From the NCBI RefSeq assembly GCF_030297155.1, contig NZ_AP028067.1, positions 1,178,001 through 1,242,000 of the forward strand: a stretch of 64,000 nt of DNA, written 5' to 3'. Below are positions 1 to 7,263 of this stretch, piece after piece. Made by a program: the position numbers and the translations under genes. Positions within the stretch are counted from its first letter, which is position 1. Every line of letters begins with the position of its first letter. The notes under the pieces are model-generated. The model did no database searches. It was not told the origin of the DNA and saw nothing but the letters and a program-made list of their open reading frames with translations. The stretch comes from Vibrio sp. FE10 (lineage in GTDB: Bacteria; Pseudomonadota; Gammaproteobacteria; Enterobacterales; Vibrionaceae).

Positions 1-349
1 TCAGGAAGAAGAATACGAACGTATTCACATGCCGAAGAATACACCGACAGGCATTTATGTGTCTGCATGGGCGTTGGCATTTGGCTTCGCAATGATTTGG
101 TACATCTGGTGGCTAGCGGCGGCAAGCCTAGTGGGCATCGTGGTGACGTGTATTCAACACAGCTACAACGACGATGTGGACTACTACGTGGAAGTTGAAG
201 AGATCAAAGCGATTGAAGCGGCTCGACGTGCACAGCTTGAAGAAGCGAAGAAACAGTCAGTGAAAGGCGACAACTCTGGTCGTGGTAACAGCGCTGACGG
301 TGATAACAACAAAAATAAAGATGATTTGGAGACGACGTATGCAAGCTAA
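1..349 (+). CDS. cyoB: cytochrome bo3 ubiquinol oxidase subunit I, C-terminal part
   Basis: This is the last ~115 residues of the haem-copper quinol oxidase core subunit, which reduces O2 and pumps protons in the inner membrane. The start lies outside the window; the open frame runs from base 2. The visible part has the conserved tail beginning [10 protein letters not shown], one last transmembrane helix ([24 protein letters not shown]) and the DVDYYV motif. A charged Lys/Glu/Asn-rich cytoplasmic tail follows and is longer than the E. coli tail. It overlaps cyoC by 11 bases, as expected for the cyo operon. Haem and copper ligands are upstream of the window and cannot be checked. Confidence 0.93.
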   Translation, partial: QEEEYERIHMPKNTPTGIYVSAWALAFGFAMIWYIWWLAAASLVGIVVTCIQHSYNDDVDYYVEVEEIKAIEAARRAQLEEAKKQSVKGDNSGRGNSADGDNNKNKDDLETTYAS

Positions 350-956
350 TACTCCGTCACACACTTATGATCTTGCACATTCGCATGATCATCACCACGA
401 AGCTGCGGGCAACAAGTTGTTTGGCTTCTGGGTTTACTTGATGAGTGACTGTGTCCTGTTTGCCACGCTTTTCGCGACTTATGCCGTGCTTGAGAGTGGC
501 TCTATTGCTGGGCCTACAGGCAAAGACATCTTTGAACTGCCGTTCGTGTTTGTCGAAACCATGATGCTGCTGTTCAGTAGTATCACCTTTGGCTTTGGCA
601 TGATTGCAATGAAGCGCAAAGACGTTACTGGACTGAAGCGATGGATAAAAGTTACGTTCGTATTGGGCTTAGCCTTTATCTGTATGGAAGTGTATGAGTT
701 TCATCATTTGATTGCAGAAGGCTATGGCCCTCAAGAGAGTGCATTCCTTTCGGCGTTCTTTACCTTGGTCGGCACACACGGTTTGCACGTAACGTTCGGT
801 CTGATTTGGATGGCGGTGGCATATCACCAGCTTTCAACTAAAGGTTTGAACGACAACATGTCGATGCGTTTCCAGTGCCTGAGCTTATTTTGGCACTTCC
901 TTGATATCGTTTGGATTTGTGTATTTACCATCGTGTACTTAATGGGGGTGATGTAA
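339..956 (+). CDS. cyoC: cytochrome bo3 ubiquinol oxidase subunit III
   Basis: Haem-copper oxidase subunit III, 205 residues (E. coli CyoC 204). The His-rich N-terminus (HSHDHHH) is followed by five hydrophobic helices and the conserved [14 protein letters not shown] and FHHL segments. The frame is open upstream to 282, but the ATG at 339 was chosen because it has GGAG at 328-331 and gives the family length. It stabilises the core subunit rather than carrying cofactors. It overlaps cyoB by 11 bases and shares TAATG with cyoD, so the genes are translationally coupled. Confidence 0.95.
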   Translation: MQANTPSHTYDLAHSHDHHHEAAGNKLFGFWVYLMSDCVLFATLFATYAVLESGSIAGPTGKDIFELPFVFVETMMLLFSSITFGFGMIAMKRKDVTGLKRWIKVTFVLGLAFICMEVYEFHHLIAEGYGPQESAFLSAFFTLVGTHGLHVTFGLIWMAVAYHQLSTKGLNDNMSMRFQCLSLFWHFLDIVWICVFTIVYLMGVM

Positions 957-1267
957 TGGAACAGCATCTAGACAGCGGTGCAACGGATTACGTGAAAGGC
1001 TTTATTGCGTCACTGATTCTAACCATTATTCCGTTCTACATTGTGTGGGCACATGCGCTGCCAAGCACTGAAACTTACGTGATCTTGTTCGGTTGTGCGT
1101 TGGTACAGATCTTTGTGCACTTTAAGTACTTCTTGCACATGGAAGCGAAATCGTCCGATGGGCGTTGGAACTTGGTCTCACTGATGTTTACCGCCATTGT
1201 TGTATTGATTCTTATCGCTGGCTCGGTATGGATCATCTACAACATGAACGTCAACATGAAGTTGTAG
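956..1267 (+). CDS. cyoD: cytochrome bo3 ubiquinol oxidase subunit IV
   Basis: Small accessory subunit of the bo3 oxidase, 103 residues, with three predicted transmembrane helices and the conserved FVHFKYFLHM segment between helices 2 and 3. The start at 956 overlaps the cyoC stop by one base (TAATG); an upstream in-frame start at 911 would lie deep in cyoC and is rejected. In E. coli this subunit helps assemble the CuB site in subunit I. It sits between cyoC and cyoE. Confidence 0.94.
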   Translation: MEQHLDSGATDYVKGFIASLILTIIPFYIVWAHALPSTETYVILFGCALVQIFVHFKYFLHMEAKSSDGRWNLVSLMFTAIVVLILIAGSVWIIYNMNVNMKL

Positions 1268-1275
1268 GCTAGGGT

Positions 1276-2145
1276 ATGCTGAAAAGTTATTTGTCTATTA
1301 CCAAGCCGGGCATCATTTTCGGCAACCTGATTTCTGTTGCGGCGGGGTTCTTCCTCGCCGCGAAAACAGAACCAGCCAGTGCGATGTTGTTACTGACAAC
1401 GTTAGCGGGTGTAGGGTTTGTGATTGCATCAGGTTGTGTGGTGAACAACATCTTTGATCGAGATATCGACCAGAAAATGAAACGAACCCAGAACCGTGAA
1501 TTGGTTCAGGGCAATATCAACACAGACGTCGCATTTATCTATGCGTTAGTCATGTTGTTGGCTGGCACGGCGTTGCTGTTTCAATTCGTTAATCCTATGT
1601 CTGCGGTGGTGGTGTTGCTTGGCTATGTGTTTTACGTCTTTTTCTACACCATGTGGTACAAGCGTAATTCCGTTTACGGCACCTTAGTGGGCAGTATTTC
1701 TGGCGCGGTTCCGCCGCTAGTTGGCTACCTTGGTGTCACGAACTACCTGAGCTTAGAAGCCGTTCTATTGTTCATCATGTTCTGTTTATGGCAGATGCCA
1801 CACTCGTATGCAATTGCGATGTTCCGCATTCAAGACTACCGCGATGCAGGCATTCCTGTGTTACCAGTCAAAGAGGGTGTCGACAAAGCACATCAGCATA
1901 TGAAAGCGTATGTGGTTGCTTTTGGCGCAGTTGCTCTGGCGTTGTTCTTACTCGGAGAAGCGGGTTATGAATACTTAGTGGTGTCGGCGGCGGTTTGCTT
2001 TATGTGGACCAAAGTGACATTTCGCAAAGTCGATTGCCTCAACTACATTCAGTGGTCAAAGACCGTCTTCAAGGTCTCTCTGCTGGTGGTGATGAGCATC
2101 AGTGGCGTCCTCGGGCTAGAACTGATTCCACTGCCTTTTTTGTGA
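1276..2145 (+). CDS. cyoE: protohaem IX farnesyltransferase (haem O synthase)
   Basis: UbiA-family prenyltransferase, 289 residues. It joins a farnesyl group to haem B, making the haem O needed by the bo3 oxidase. The N-terminus SITKPGIIFGN is typical. The first metal/diphosphate motif is NxxxDxxxD at N57-D61-D65, and a second Asp-rich loop (RIQDYRDAGIPVLPV) lies near residues 183-198. About eight to nine transmembrane helices are visible. The start is 8 bases after the cyoD stop with AGGG very close upstream, so translation probably depends on coupling. It is the last gene of the operon, followed by a terminator. Confidence 0.95.
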   Translation: MLKSYLSITKPGIIFGNLISVAAGFFLAAKTEPASAMLLLTTLAGVGFVIASGCVVNNIFDRDIDQKMKRTQNRELVQGNINTDVAFIYALVMLLAGTALLFQFVNPMSAVVVLLGYVFYVFFYTMWYKRNSVYGTLVGSISGAVPPLVGYLGVTNYLSLEAVLLFIMFCLWQMPHSYAIAMFRIQDYRDAGIPVLPVKEGVDKAHQHMKAYVVAFGAVALALFLLGEAGYEYLVVSAAVCFMWTKVTFRKVDCLNYIQWSKTVFKVSLLVVMSISGVLGLELIPLPFL

Positions 2146-2166
2146 GGTAAATCGAGCGCAAGCCAA

Positions 2167-2200
2167 AAACCGAGCCATGTTGAATAGCTCGGTTTTTTTT
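2167..2200 (+). terminator. Rho-independent terminator of the cyo operon
   Basis: Inverted repeat AAACCGAGC (2167-2175) and GCTCGGTTT (2187-2195) with an 11-base loop, followed by a T-run. It lies 22 bases after the cyoE stop. Confidence 0.9.
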
Positions 2201-2212
2201 GCTTATTTTTGA

Positions 2213-2233
2213 AAGCTCAAAGCTCAAAGCTCA
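2213..2233. repeat. 7-bp tandem repeat AAGCTCA x3
   Basis: Three perfect head-to-tail copies of AAGCTCA lie just after the cyo terminator and before the converging 3' end of the signal peptidase-like gene. They resemble the other short repeats near gene ends at 12294, 14081 and 36542. Confidence 0.8.
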
Positions 2234-2281
2234 TAACTTATAGATTATGGCTTTGGTTGAGAATTGATAGCAGGGAGCTTT

Positions 2282-2929
2282 CTAACATGTCCTGTGGAAA
2301 GGCGTATAGCTAGTTGCCATTGTTAATGAACAATTGAACTTACGATTGCCATTAGCGACGTTGAGTAAAACTTTGTTATATACACCATTGACGCTGTTAA
2401 TATCGACATAACCAAAACTCTCATAGGTTGAGTCGTATGAGTAGTCTCGGTTATCGCCTAAAACAATTAATTTTCCTTCAGGCACATGCCAAGTAATACT
2501 GTTTTCAAGTATGTTCGAATCTTCTTTGAGATACCTAACATTATATTGGCTATTACCTATTTGTTCTTTTATATAAACGTATCCATTCTCTTTTTTAGTC
2601 ACTCCATGTGATACCTTAGTATGATTAATATAAAGTTCGCCATTGTCTAATGTGATGGTATCTCCAGGTATTCCAATAACTCTTTTTCTAAAGGTTATAC
2701 TTTCACTTCGGTGTTTAGGTGGGTGTTGAAATCTAATGACATCGCCATACTCTGGTGTATATCGACCAGGTCGAACGCCACTTACTGTTGTCCAGTATTT
2801 TCCCTCAAAGGTAGGCGCCATACTTAATCCAGTATTGGTATTGATCGAGCTAGAAAAAAAATAAAATAGCACGAATATCCAGAACGCAAGCGAAGTCGAT
2901 ACCGAAAGAAGGACCTTAAAGCTCTTCAT
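2282..2929 (-). CDS. signal peptidase I-like S26 serine protease
   Basis: A 215-residue S26 (LepB-type) protease expected to cut signal peptides at the outer face of the inner membrane. It has one N-terminal membrane anchor (about residues 5-28). The catalytic Ser is probably Ser36 (GLSMAPTF) and the general-base Lys is Lys82 in FRKRVIGIPGD. The box D/E region LGDNRDYSYDST is present. The ATG at 2929 is preferred over the one at 2962 because GGAG lies upstream of it. It overlaps the upstream small gene by 14 bases. It is not beside lepA/rnc as the housekeeping lepB is, so it is probably a second, accessory peptidase. AT-rich context suggests acquisition; the substrate is unknown. Confidence 0.8.
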   Translation of the reverse strand: MKSFKVLLSVSTSLAFWIFVLFYFFSSSINTNTGLSMAPTFEGKYWTTVSGVRPGRYTPEYGDVIRFQHPPKHRSESITFRKRVIGIPGDTITLDNGELYINHTKVSHGVTKKENGYVYIKEQIGNSQYNVRYLKEDSNILENSITWHVPEGKLIVLGDNRDYSYDSTYESFGYVDINSVNGVYNKVLLNVANGNRKFNCSLTMATSYTPFHRTC

Positions 2930-3158
2930 AACGGTTTCTCCGACTGCAATATCTTTCAGCAAGCATGGTGATACTGTAGTTTGCTATAACAAATGAGCAA
3001 TAAAATAGCCCTAAAACTACAATGATTTCAATGATGTCATTGAATCCACCAGAGAATAGATTTTTACAGAGTGAGTAGTAGAGAAACAAGCTGAAGCCTA
3101 GAAAAGTCGCAGCTATTGCCAGCAGAATCCATTCTACCTTTGATAAATTACGGTTCAT
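2916..3158 (-). CDS. small two-helix membrane protein, unknown function
   Basis: An 80-residue protein with two clear hydrophobic helices (about residues 10-28 and 41-62) and a basic, Cys-containing C-terminus (RYCSRRNRY). I do not recognise the family. Its 3' end overlaps the start of the signal peptidase-like gene by 14 bases, so the two are almost certainly cotranscribed and may work together, for example as a membrane partner or substrate. That role is inference from position only. Confidence 0.6.
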   Translation of the reverse strand: MNRNLSKVEWILLAIAATFLGFSLFLYYSLCKNLFSGGFNDIIEIIVVLGLFYCSFVIANYSITMLAERYCSRRNRYEEL

Positions 3159-3547
3159 TACTTTTACACCAAGAAAAATAAAATTACAGGTAAAGCAAGC
3201 AGTCGGCTAAATATTTTTAAAGGTCGATACCAATAAAAAGGAAGACGATGTACTAAGCTGTTTGATTTATAATTTAGGTGATAAAGCTCATCAATAAATG
3301 ATCTTTTTATATTGTCTATCACAGTTAAGCCTAATTGTTTTTTATTTAGAATGGTATTGTGGCAACAAAACCTGACATTTTCTGTCTAAATCAAAGAAAT
3401 CACTAAATTTAATATATTTGTAATAATGTAAAAGTATTATTTATCTTGATTATGTTTTTCGTTTTAACATAACTAACAATAGTTATTTTTTATTGAATTA
3501 ATATTGGATGAGCCAATATTGAACTTCATATGTGGTGATGTTTAAAT
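3159..3547. other. AT-rich intergenic region, 389 bp
   Basis: No convincing gene on either strand. It is strikingly AT-rich, with long A/T runs near 3390-3510. It should hold the promoter for the two-gene minus-strand unit ending at 2282 and the 3' end signals of the WYL gene, but I could not pick a clear -35/-10 pair or a GC-rich terminator hairpin. Confidence 0.5.
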
Positions 3548-4621
3548 CTAATGGGCATAAACGTTCATTGCGTGTTTAATGTCGTGTATTACATCCGTAC
3601 GTAGTTTGAGCGGCTTTAAAATTTCAACGCAATCGGCGTTGTTAATGAGCCATCTTTTGAAATCTACGCTATCACGAGCTTGAGCCTTTACAATGTAATG
3701 ACTATGAGCGGTCTCTTCTATACTCTGACATTCACTGAGTTTGTACTCGTCGACAAACCGGTTGTTCCCATCTGTGTCTCTTGTCATTTTTAACAGCACT
3801 TCATAGGTTTCACCACCATTGACCATTTTTCCATTACTTGTCGAAAGGTAAGTTGTAAGGCAAAAGCTTTCTTGGTTACCCATTGAAAAACTCTGACCTG
3901 GATGAATTTCAACATGATCAATATTATGAACTGTGTACGTCCGATATTCGCTGAGCATCGAACTGCTCTCAGCATTTTTTCTATAGCGCTCTCGGCCGAC
4001 AAGATAGAAGGCTTTTTGGTACACAAATGATGCATAAGGGTCGACTTCACATCGGCTTCCTTCATATTCAAAAGAGATCACTTGACGGCTTTCTAACGCA
4101 CTTTCGAGCTCACATAACACTGTGTAATCGGCTATAGGCGCAACGACATCATAACCGCTGACTTGCATTTTAAAAGGTGCGGTATTTGACACGTTTTTGG
4201 CTCTAGAGAGCAGAGTTAACGCTTCGCTTAACTTGGCGCCTGCCGACGGAAGAACACGTTCAAGTACTTGGTTCCCTATGGTGTTTAGGATTGAGATAGA
4301 TTCATTCAATCCGGGATTCACGTTGAAATCTGCATCCGCCTTTACTTTATAGCGAGCTTTTGATGCGATCCCTTCTCGTATCAAGAGATCATTATGTCCA
4401 TTTGGCCCGTCTCCTTGAATGCCGTGATATTTGTAGACTGAATCCAAGATGCGCTCTGCCCACTTTTGTTGTGCTTCTTTAGAAGAACCGCCACGATAGT
4501 AAAAAGGCTCTTTTCGAACATCATTAAGATACTCTTTGGGGGTTAATCCCTGTTCTTTGATTGAAAGTAAATTGAGGCAGTGTAAGTAACAATAAAAGTC
4601 ACCGAATGCTTTTGCAGACAC
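3548..4621 (-). CDS. WYL-domain protein, probable transcriptional regulator
   Basis: A 357-residue protein with a WYL-type domain at about residues 172-240: RQVISFEYEGSRCEVDPYASFV, then FYLVGRERY (205-213) and EYRTYTVHNIDHVEI. Phe replaces the first letter of the W-Y-L triad. A C-terminal region after about 250 resembles the WCX extension of WYL regulators. The N-terminal ~170 residues are mostly helical and could hold a DNA-binding helix-turn-helix, but no canonical one is obvious. WYL proteins are ligand-responsive regulators often found near defence genes. A dyad 69-91 bases upstream may be its operator. It stands alone between AT-rich spacers. Confidence 0.75.
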   Translation of the reverse strand: MSAKAFGDFYCYLHCLNLLSIKEQGLTPKEYLNDVRKEPFYYRGGSSKEAQQKWAERILDSVYKYHGIQGDGPNGHNDLLIREGIASKARYKVKADADFNVNPGLNESISILNTIGNQVLERVLPSAGAKLSEALTLLSRAKNVSNTAPFKMQVSGYDVVAPIADYTVLCELESALESRQVISFEYEGSRCEVDPYASFVYQKAFYLVGRERYRKNAESSSMLSEYRTYTVHNIDHVEIHPGQSFSMGNQESFCLTTYLSTSNGKMVNGGETYEVLLKMTRDTDGNNRFVDEYKLSECQSIEETAHSHYIVKAQARDSVDFKRWLINNADCVEILKPLKLRTDVIHDIKHAMNVYAH

Positions 4622-4689
4622 GTTATCCCTCCATCTCTAATTGATATTTATCGTATTTAAGCATAAATTTTTTTCGAAGAATGGCAGAG

Positions 4690-4712
4690 AATCACACTTT
4701 TCGTGTGTGATT
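4690..4712. promoter_or_regulatory. inverted repeat upstream of the WYL gene
   Basis: AATCACAC (4690-4697) and its exact complement GTGTGATT (4705-4712) are separated by 7 bases, 69-91 bases upstream of the WYL gene start. A candidate autoregulatory operator; there is no experimental or family-specific consensus to compare it with. Confidence 0.4.
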
Positions 4713-4929
4713 AGATTAAACAGGTTGTTTTTAAATCAATTTTATAGCGAATTTTGTAACCATTTGTAATTAGTGTGTTTTTTGAACGAAAACAGATGTC
4801 TTATTGTTAGAATTAAAACATTGCTCCCATAAATACCTCGCCATTTTGGTTGTTATAATTGTTTGTCTGTGATTTATGTTTAGGTGTTTTAAGCTAGATG
4901 CAAATAGGGTTTAGTTAATACTGTCTTTT

Positions 4930-5046
4930 TATACTGAGGAAGGAACCGGTGGGCTGTTTCTTTTGAGGACTTTTATCCGGAGTGTAGGGCTTTATGAGGA
5001 TATGTGCGCACAAGAAAAATACCCCGACCAGCGGGGTATTTTTGTT
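4930..5046 (+). ncRNA. candidate AGGA-rich small RNA
   Basis: A gene-free stretch begins with a TATACT (-10-like) at 4930-4935 and ends in a strong terminator at 5016-5045. TGAGGA occurs three times at 4935-4940, 4964-4969 and 4995-5000 (spacing 29 and 31), with further AGGA/GGA motifs between them. Multiple GGA motifs plus a terminator are the hallmark of CsrA-sequestering RNAs (CsrB/RsmY class). No good -35 is visible and the GGA motifs are not clearly in stable loops, so this is speculative. The terminator alone could simply serve the adaptor gene on the other strand. Confidence 0.25.
5016..5045. terminator. bidirectional Rho-independent terminator
   Basis: ATACCCCG and CGGGGTAT arms flank a short loop, with T-runs on the 3' side of both strands. 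It ends the minus-strand adaptor operon (stop at 5080) and could also end a plus-strand transcript. Confidence 0.85.
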
Positions 5047-5079
5047 TGTCTTTTATTTAACTGTTAGTGAGTAACTTGT

Positions 5080-6069
5080 TTACCAAGCGCCCAGGTAAGA
5101 CTTGTACGATTGTAGGCGAACGGTTGCTGCGCCAATTACGTCAATGAAGCCCCAGAATGGATGCGGCTTCTCAGCTGAAATCCAAGCTGATCCTGCTGCG
5201 CCAATTGGGATGTTGTAACCTTCTGGCTCGAAGATTTCGAGTACGATAGTACGGCCTAGGCCATTACCATTTTGCACAACGTGTTGGCCAACGCTTTGTG
5301 GTCCTTGAAGTGGAGAAATACTCGACTCACCTGTACCTGTGGTAAAGCTATGAACTTTGGCTCTGAATACGTGACCAGGGTAAGCATCCACAAAGAACTC
5401 TGCAAAATCACCTACTTGAACATAGCCGTAAGTTTGATCTGAGATACGCATTTCTAGGAACTTTTTGCTGGTGTTGTAAAGGTGCATGTTACCCATCACA
5501 GAGCCTTCAGCAATGTTAACTATCGATACTTGACCGTCAAATTCTGCTTTGATGGTTTTCTTCTCTTGCGCCCAGTTTACTTTCTGTAGATCGGCTTTTA
5601 ATGATGTCAGTTCAGCATGCATCACGCGAAGGTCTGAGTTGTATTTTTCCACGTCACGCATGTTGAAGATCTCAGGCGATGTTTCTGCACGATCTAAATC
5701 GCGAGACATCTGTTTGATCTCTTCTTCTTTTTGCACGATCTCAGACTCAATCTTCGCTTTGTCTGCGGCTGAGTCGATATCGACTAAGGTGTAAATGACA
5801 TCGCCTTTCTTAACGATTTGGTTGTGATCAACAAACACTTCATCAATTTGCTGGCCAAAGATTGGAGACATCACAGCGTGTGGCGCTTTAACCGTTGTCG
5901 AATTGGTCATATCGACCGGAGCCCATAGGCGAGACACGATAGCCAATAAACCTAGAATCACGGCACCGCCAATCGCAGCCCACGTGTAGTTCTTAATGCT
6001 CTTTTTTAATGCGCCAGTCGCGAACAGGGACCATACAATCAGAATGTATGGGATCATCATCTCTTTCAT
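5080..6069 (-). CDS. HlyD-family periplasmic adaptor (membrane fusion) protein
   Basis: A 329-residue adaptor of the HlyD/EmrA type that would bridge an inner membrane partner to the outer membrane. Two hydrophobic stretches lie at about residues 4-20 and 30-50. A biotinyl-lipoyl half follows (61-97, HAVMSPIFGQQIDEVFV). A coiled coil lies at about 100-165, then the second lipoyl half (IKAEFDGQVSIVNIAEGSVMG) and a beta-barrel domain. It overlaps the upstream membrane protein gene by one base (TAATG). No ABC, MFS or RND transporter lies in the operon, so the partner may be the 210-residue membrane protein. The substrate is unknown. Confidence 0.8.
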   Translation of the reverse strand: MKEMMIPYILIVWSLFATGALKKSIKNYTWAAIGGAVILGLLAIVSRLWAPVDMTNSTTVKAPHAVMSPIFGQQIDEVFVDHNQIVKKGDVIYTLVDIDSAADKAKIESEIVQKEEEIKQMSRDLDRAETSPEIFNMRDVEKYNSDLRVMHAELTSLKADLQKVNWAQEKKTIKAEFDGQVSIVNIAEGSVMGNMHLYNTSKKFLEMRISDQTYGYVQVGDFAEFFVDAYPGHVFRAKVHSFTTGTGESSISPLQGPQSVGQHVVQNGNGLGRTIVLEIFEPEGYNIPIGAAGSAWISAEKPHPFWGFIDVIGAATVRLQSYKSYLGAW

Positions 6070-6701
6070 TATGCGGCCTCTTTTCCAGTGGGTGTCTGTT
6101 CAGACTCTGCTTTTTCTGTTGCTTGTTCGGCGGTTACTTTGCTGTCGTCGCTTGTCTTGTTCTCGTCTTTGGTTGGAGCTGTATCTGTTTTAGCAGACTC
6201 ATTTCCAGCAGACTCATTCTCAACAGACTCGCTCCTAACTGATTTAGGTTGAACACCGCGACGAATCACATCACTGATCGATTGACCGATGTGTTTCCAG
6301 TTAGCGAGTGCAATAACCAGTGCGATTACCCAGAAGGTTTTGCTAATGAACAAGCCACAAAGAGAGAGTGCGAAGACAATTTGTACGTGAGCACTTTTGT
6401 GTTCTTTCGCTTTATGGACACCGACTTCGTGTACCTGCCACATGCCGTATATCGCAGCAAGAACTACAGCCATCGTTACGGAAAATAGATAACCGGAGAA
6501 GAACTCAGTTTGGAAGAACGTCATCATCATTTCGTTCGGATGGTTATTGAACTGAGAAAGATCGATGTCTTTAGAGTGGATTTTACCCATCGGAGCGAGC
6601 ACCCAAGCGCCTGCAAACATGAGTGCCATAAATAGACAGAACTTGATGAGAACCATCACCACAGCCCAGACTTTCTGCAGAACAATTTTAAGGAATTTCA
6701 T
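6069..6701 (-). CDS. inner membrane protein of the adaptor operon, unknown function
   Basis: A 210-residue protein with about four transmembrane helices in the first 140 residues (near 11-35, 67-85, 105-120 and 122-135). A long hydrophilic, Glu/Ser/Thr-rich tail follows, containing degenerate SVENESAGNESA repeats. I do not recognise a characterised family. It is translationally coupled (TAATG) to the HlyD-like gene downstream, so the two probably form one membrane complex. The low-complexity tail may be poorly conserved between species. Confidence 0.7.
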   Translation of the reverse strand: MKFLKIVLQKVWAVVMVLIKFCLFMALMFAGAWVLAPMGKIHSKDIDLSQFNNHPNEMMMTFFQTEFFSGYLFSVTMAVVLAAIYGMWQVHEVGVHKAKEHKSAHVQIVFALSLCGLFISKTFWVIALVIALANWKHIGQSISDVIRRGVQPKSVRSESVENESAGNESAKTDTAPTKDENKTSDDSKVTAEQATEKAESEQTPTGKEAA

Positions 6702-7263
6702 ATCTCAACCTAAAAAGTAAGGAGAGAGAACGTGCAGCCGAGAGGCAAGACTTTTAGATGGCATCTGAAAGGGTGTTGAATATCGGTCAAAGCGATGACG
6801 TTGTGATAAACAAAAGTAATAGATAACAATTAAAAATCGATTCGCCACAACTGGCCACGAATTCTCAAAAATACAGGGCTAATTAGACCTGAAGAAATCA
6901 TTCTTAAAGTAACGTTAACCATTGTGAGAATAGGTTTGCATTGGTTTTTGGAACATCCTCCGTGATGCGCGCAACGCGATTTATCTACACATTTATAGGT
7001 GTGCTGTTTAGGTTAAGAATTGATTTGTTGGCCGAATGATAGAAAGTGTTATAGGTGGTATCTACCGGAGAATCCGATTTTGAATTATCGTAATTACGAT
7101 AGATGGGTGGGGGATTGGATGAATAGACACGTTTATTTGAATAGGCTCAAACTAGGGAGGTAAATTTCGTTGATTAAATTGGCTTGGATCATAGAAGTGA
7201 GTAAAAAAATCGTCAGGAAGACTGGCCAAAAAATATGAAAAAATTTGACCAGCGTCAGGGGTG
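6702..7263. other. intergenic region, 562 bp, with several dyads
   Basis: No gene supported. It should contain the promoter of the adaptor operon (start 6701) and the 3' end of the outer membrane gene (stop at 7264). Visible structures are the palindrome AGATGGCATCT near 6753, the perfect 16-bp palindrome at 7086-7101, and an imperfect hairpin at 7222-7252 (CTGGCCAAA / TTTGACCAG) followed on the minus strand by a T-run near 7203. That last hairpin may end the outer membrane gene. Confidence 0.5.
7086..7101. promoter_or_regulatory. perfect 16-bp palindrome, possible operator
   Basis: TATCGTAATTACGATA is fully self-complementary with no spacer. It sits in the 562-bp spacer, about 385 bases upstream of the adaptor operon start. 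It does not fit the CRP, FNR, Fur or LuxR/HapR consensus. It may bind a dimeric regulator. Confidence 0.35.
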
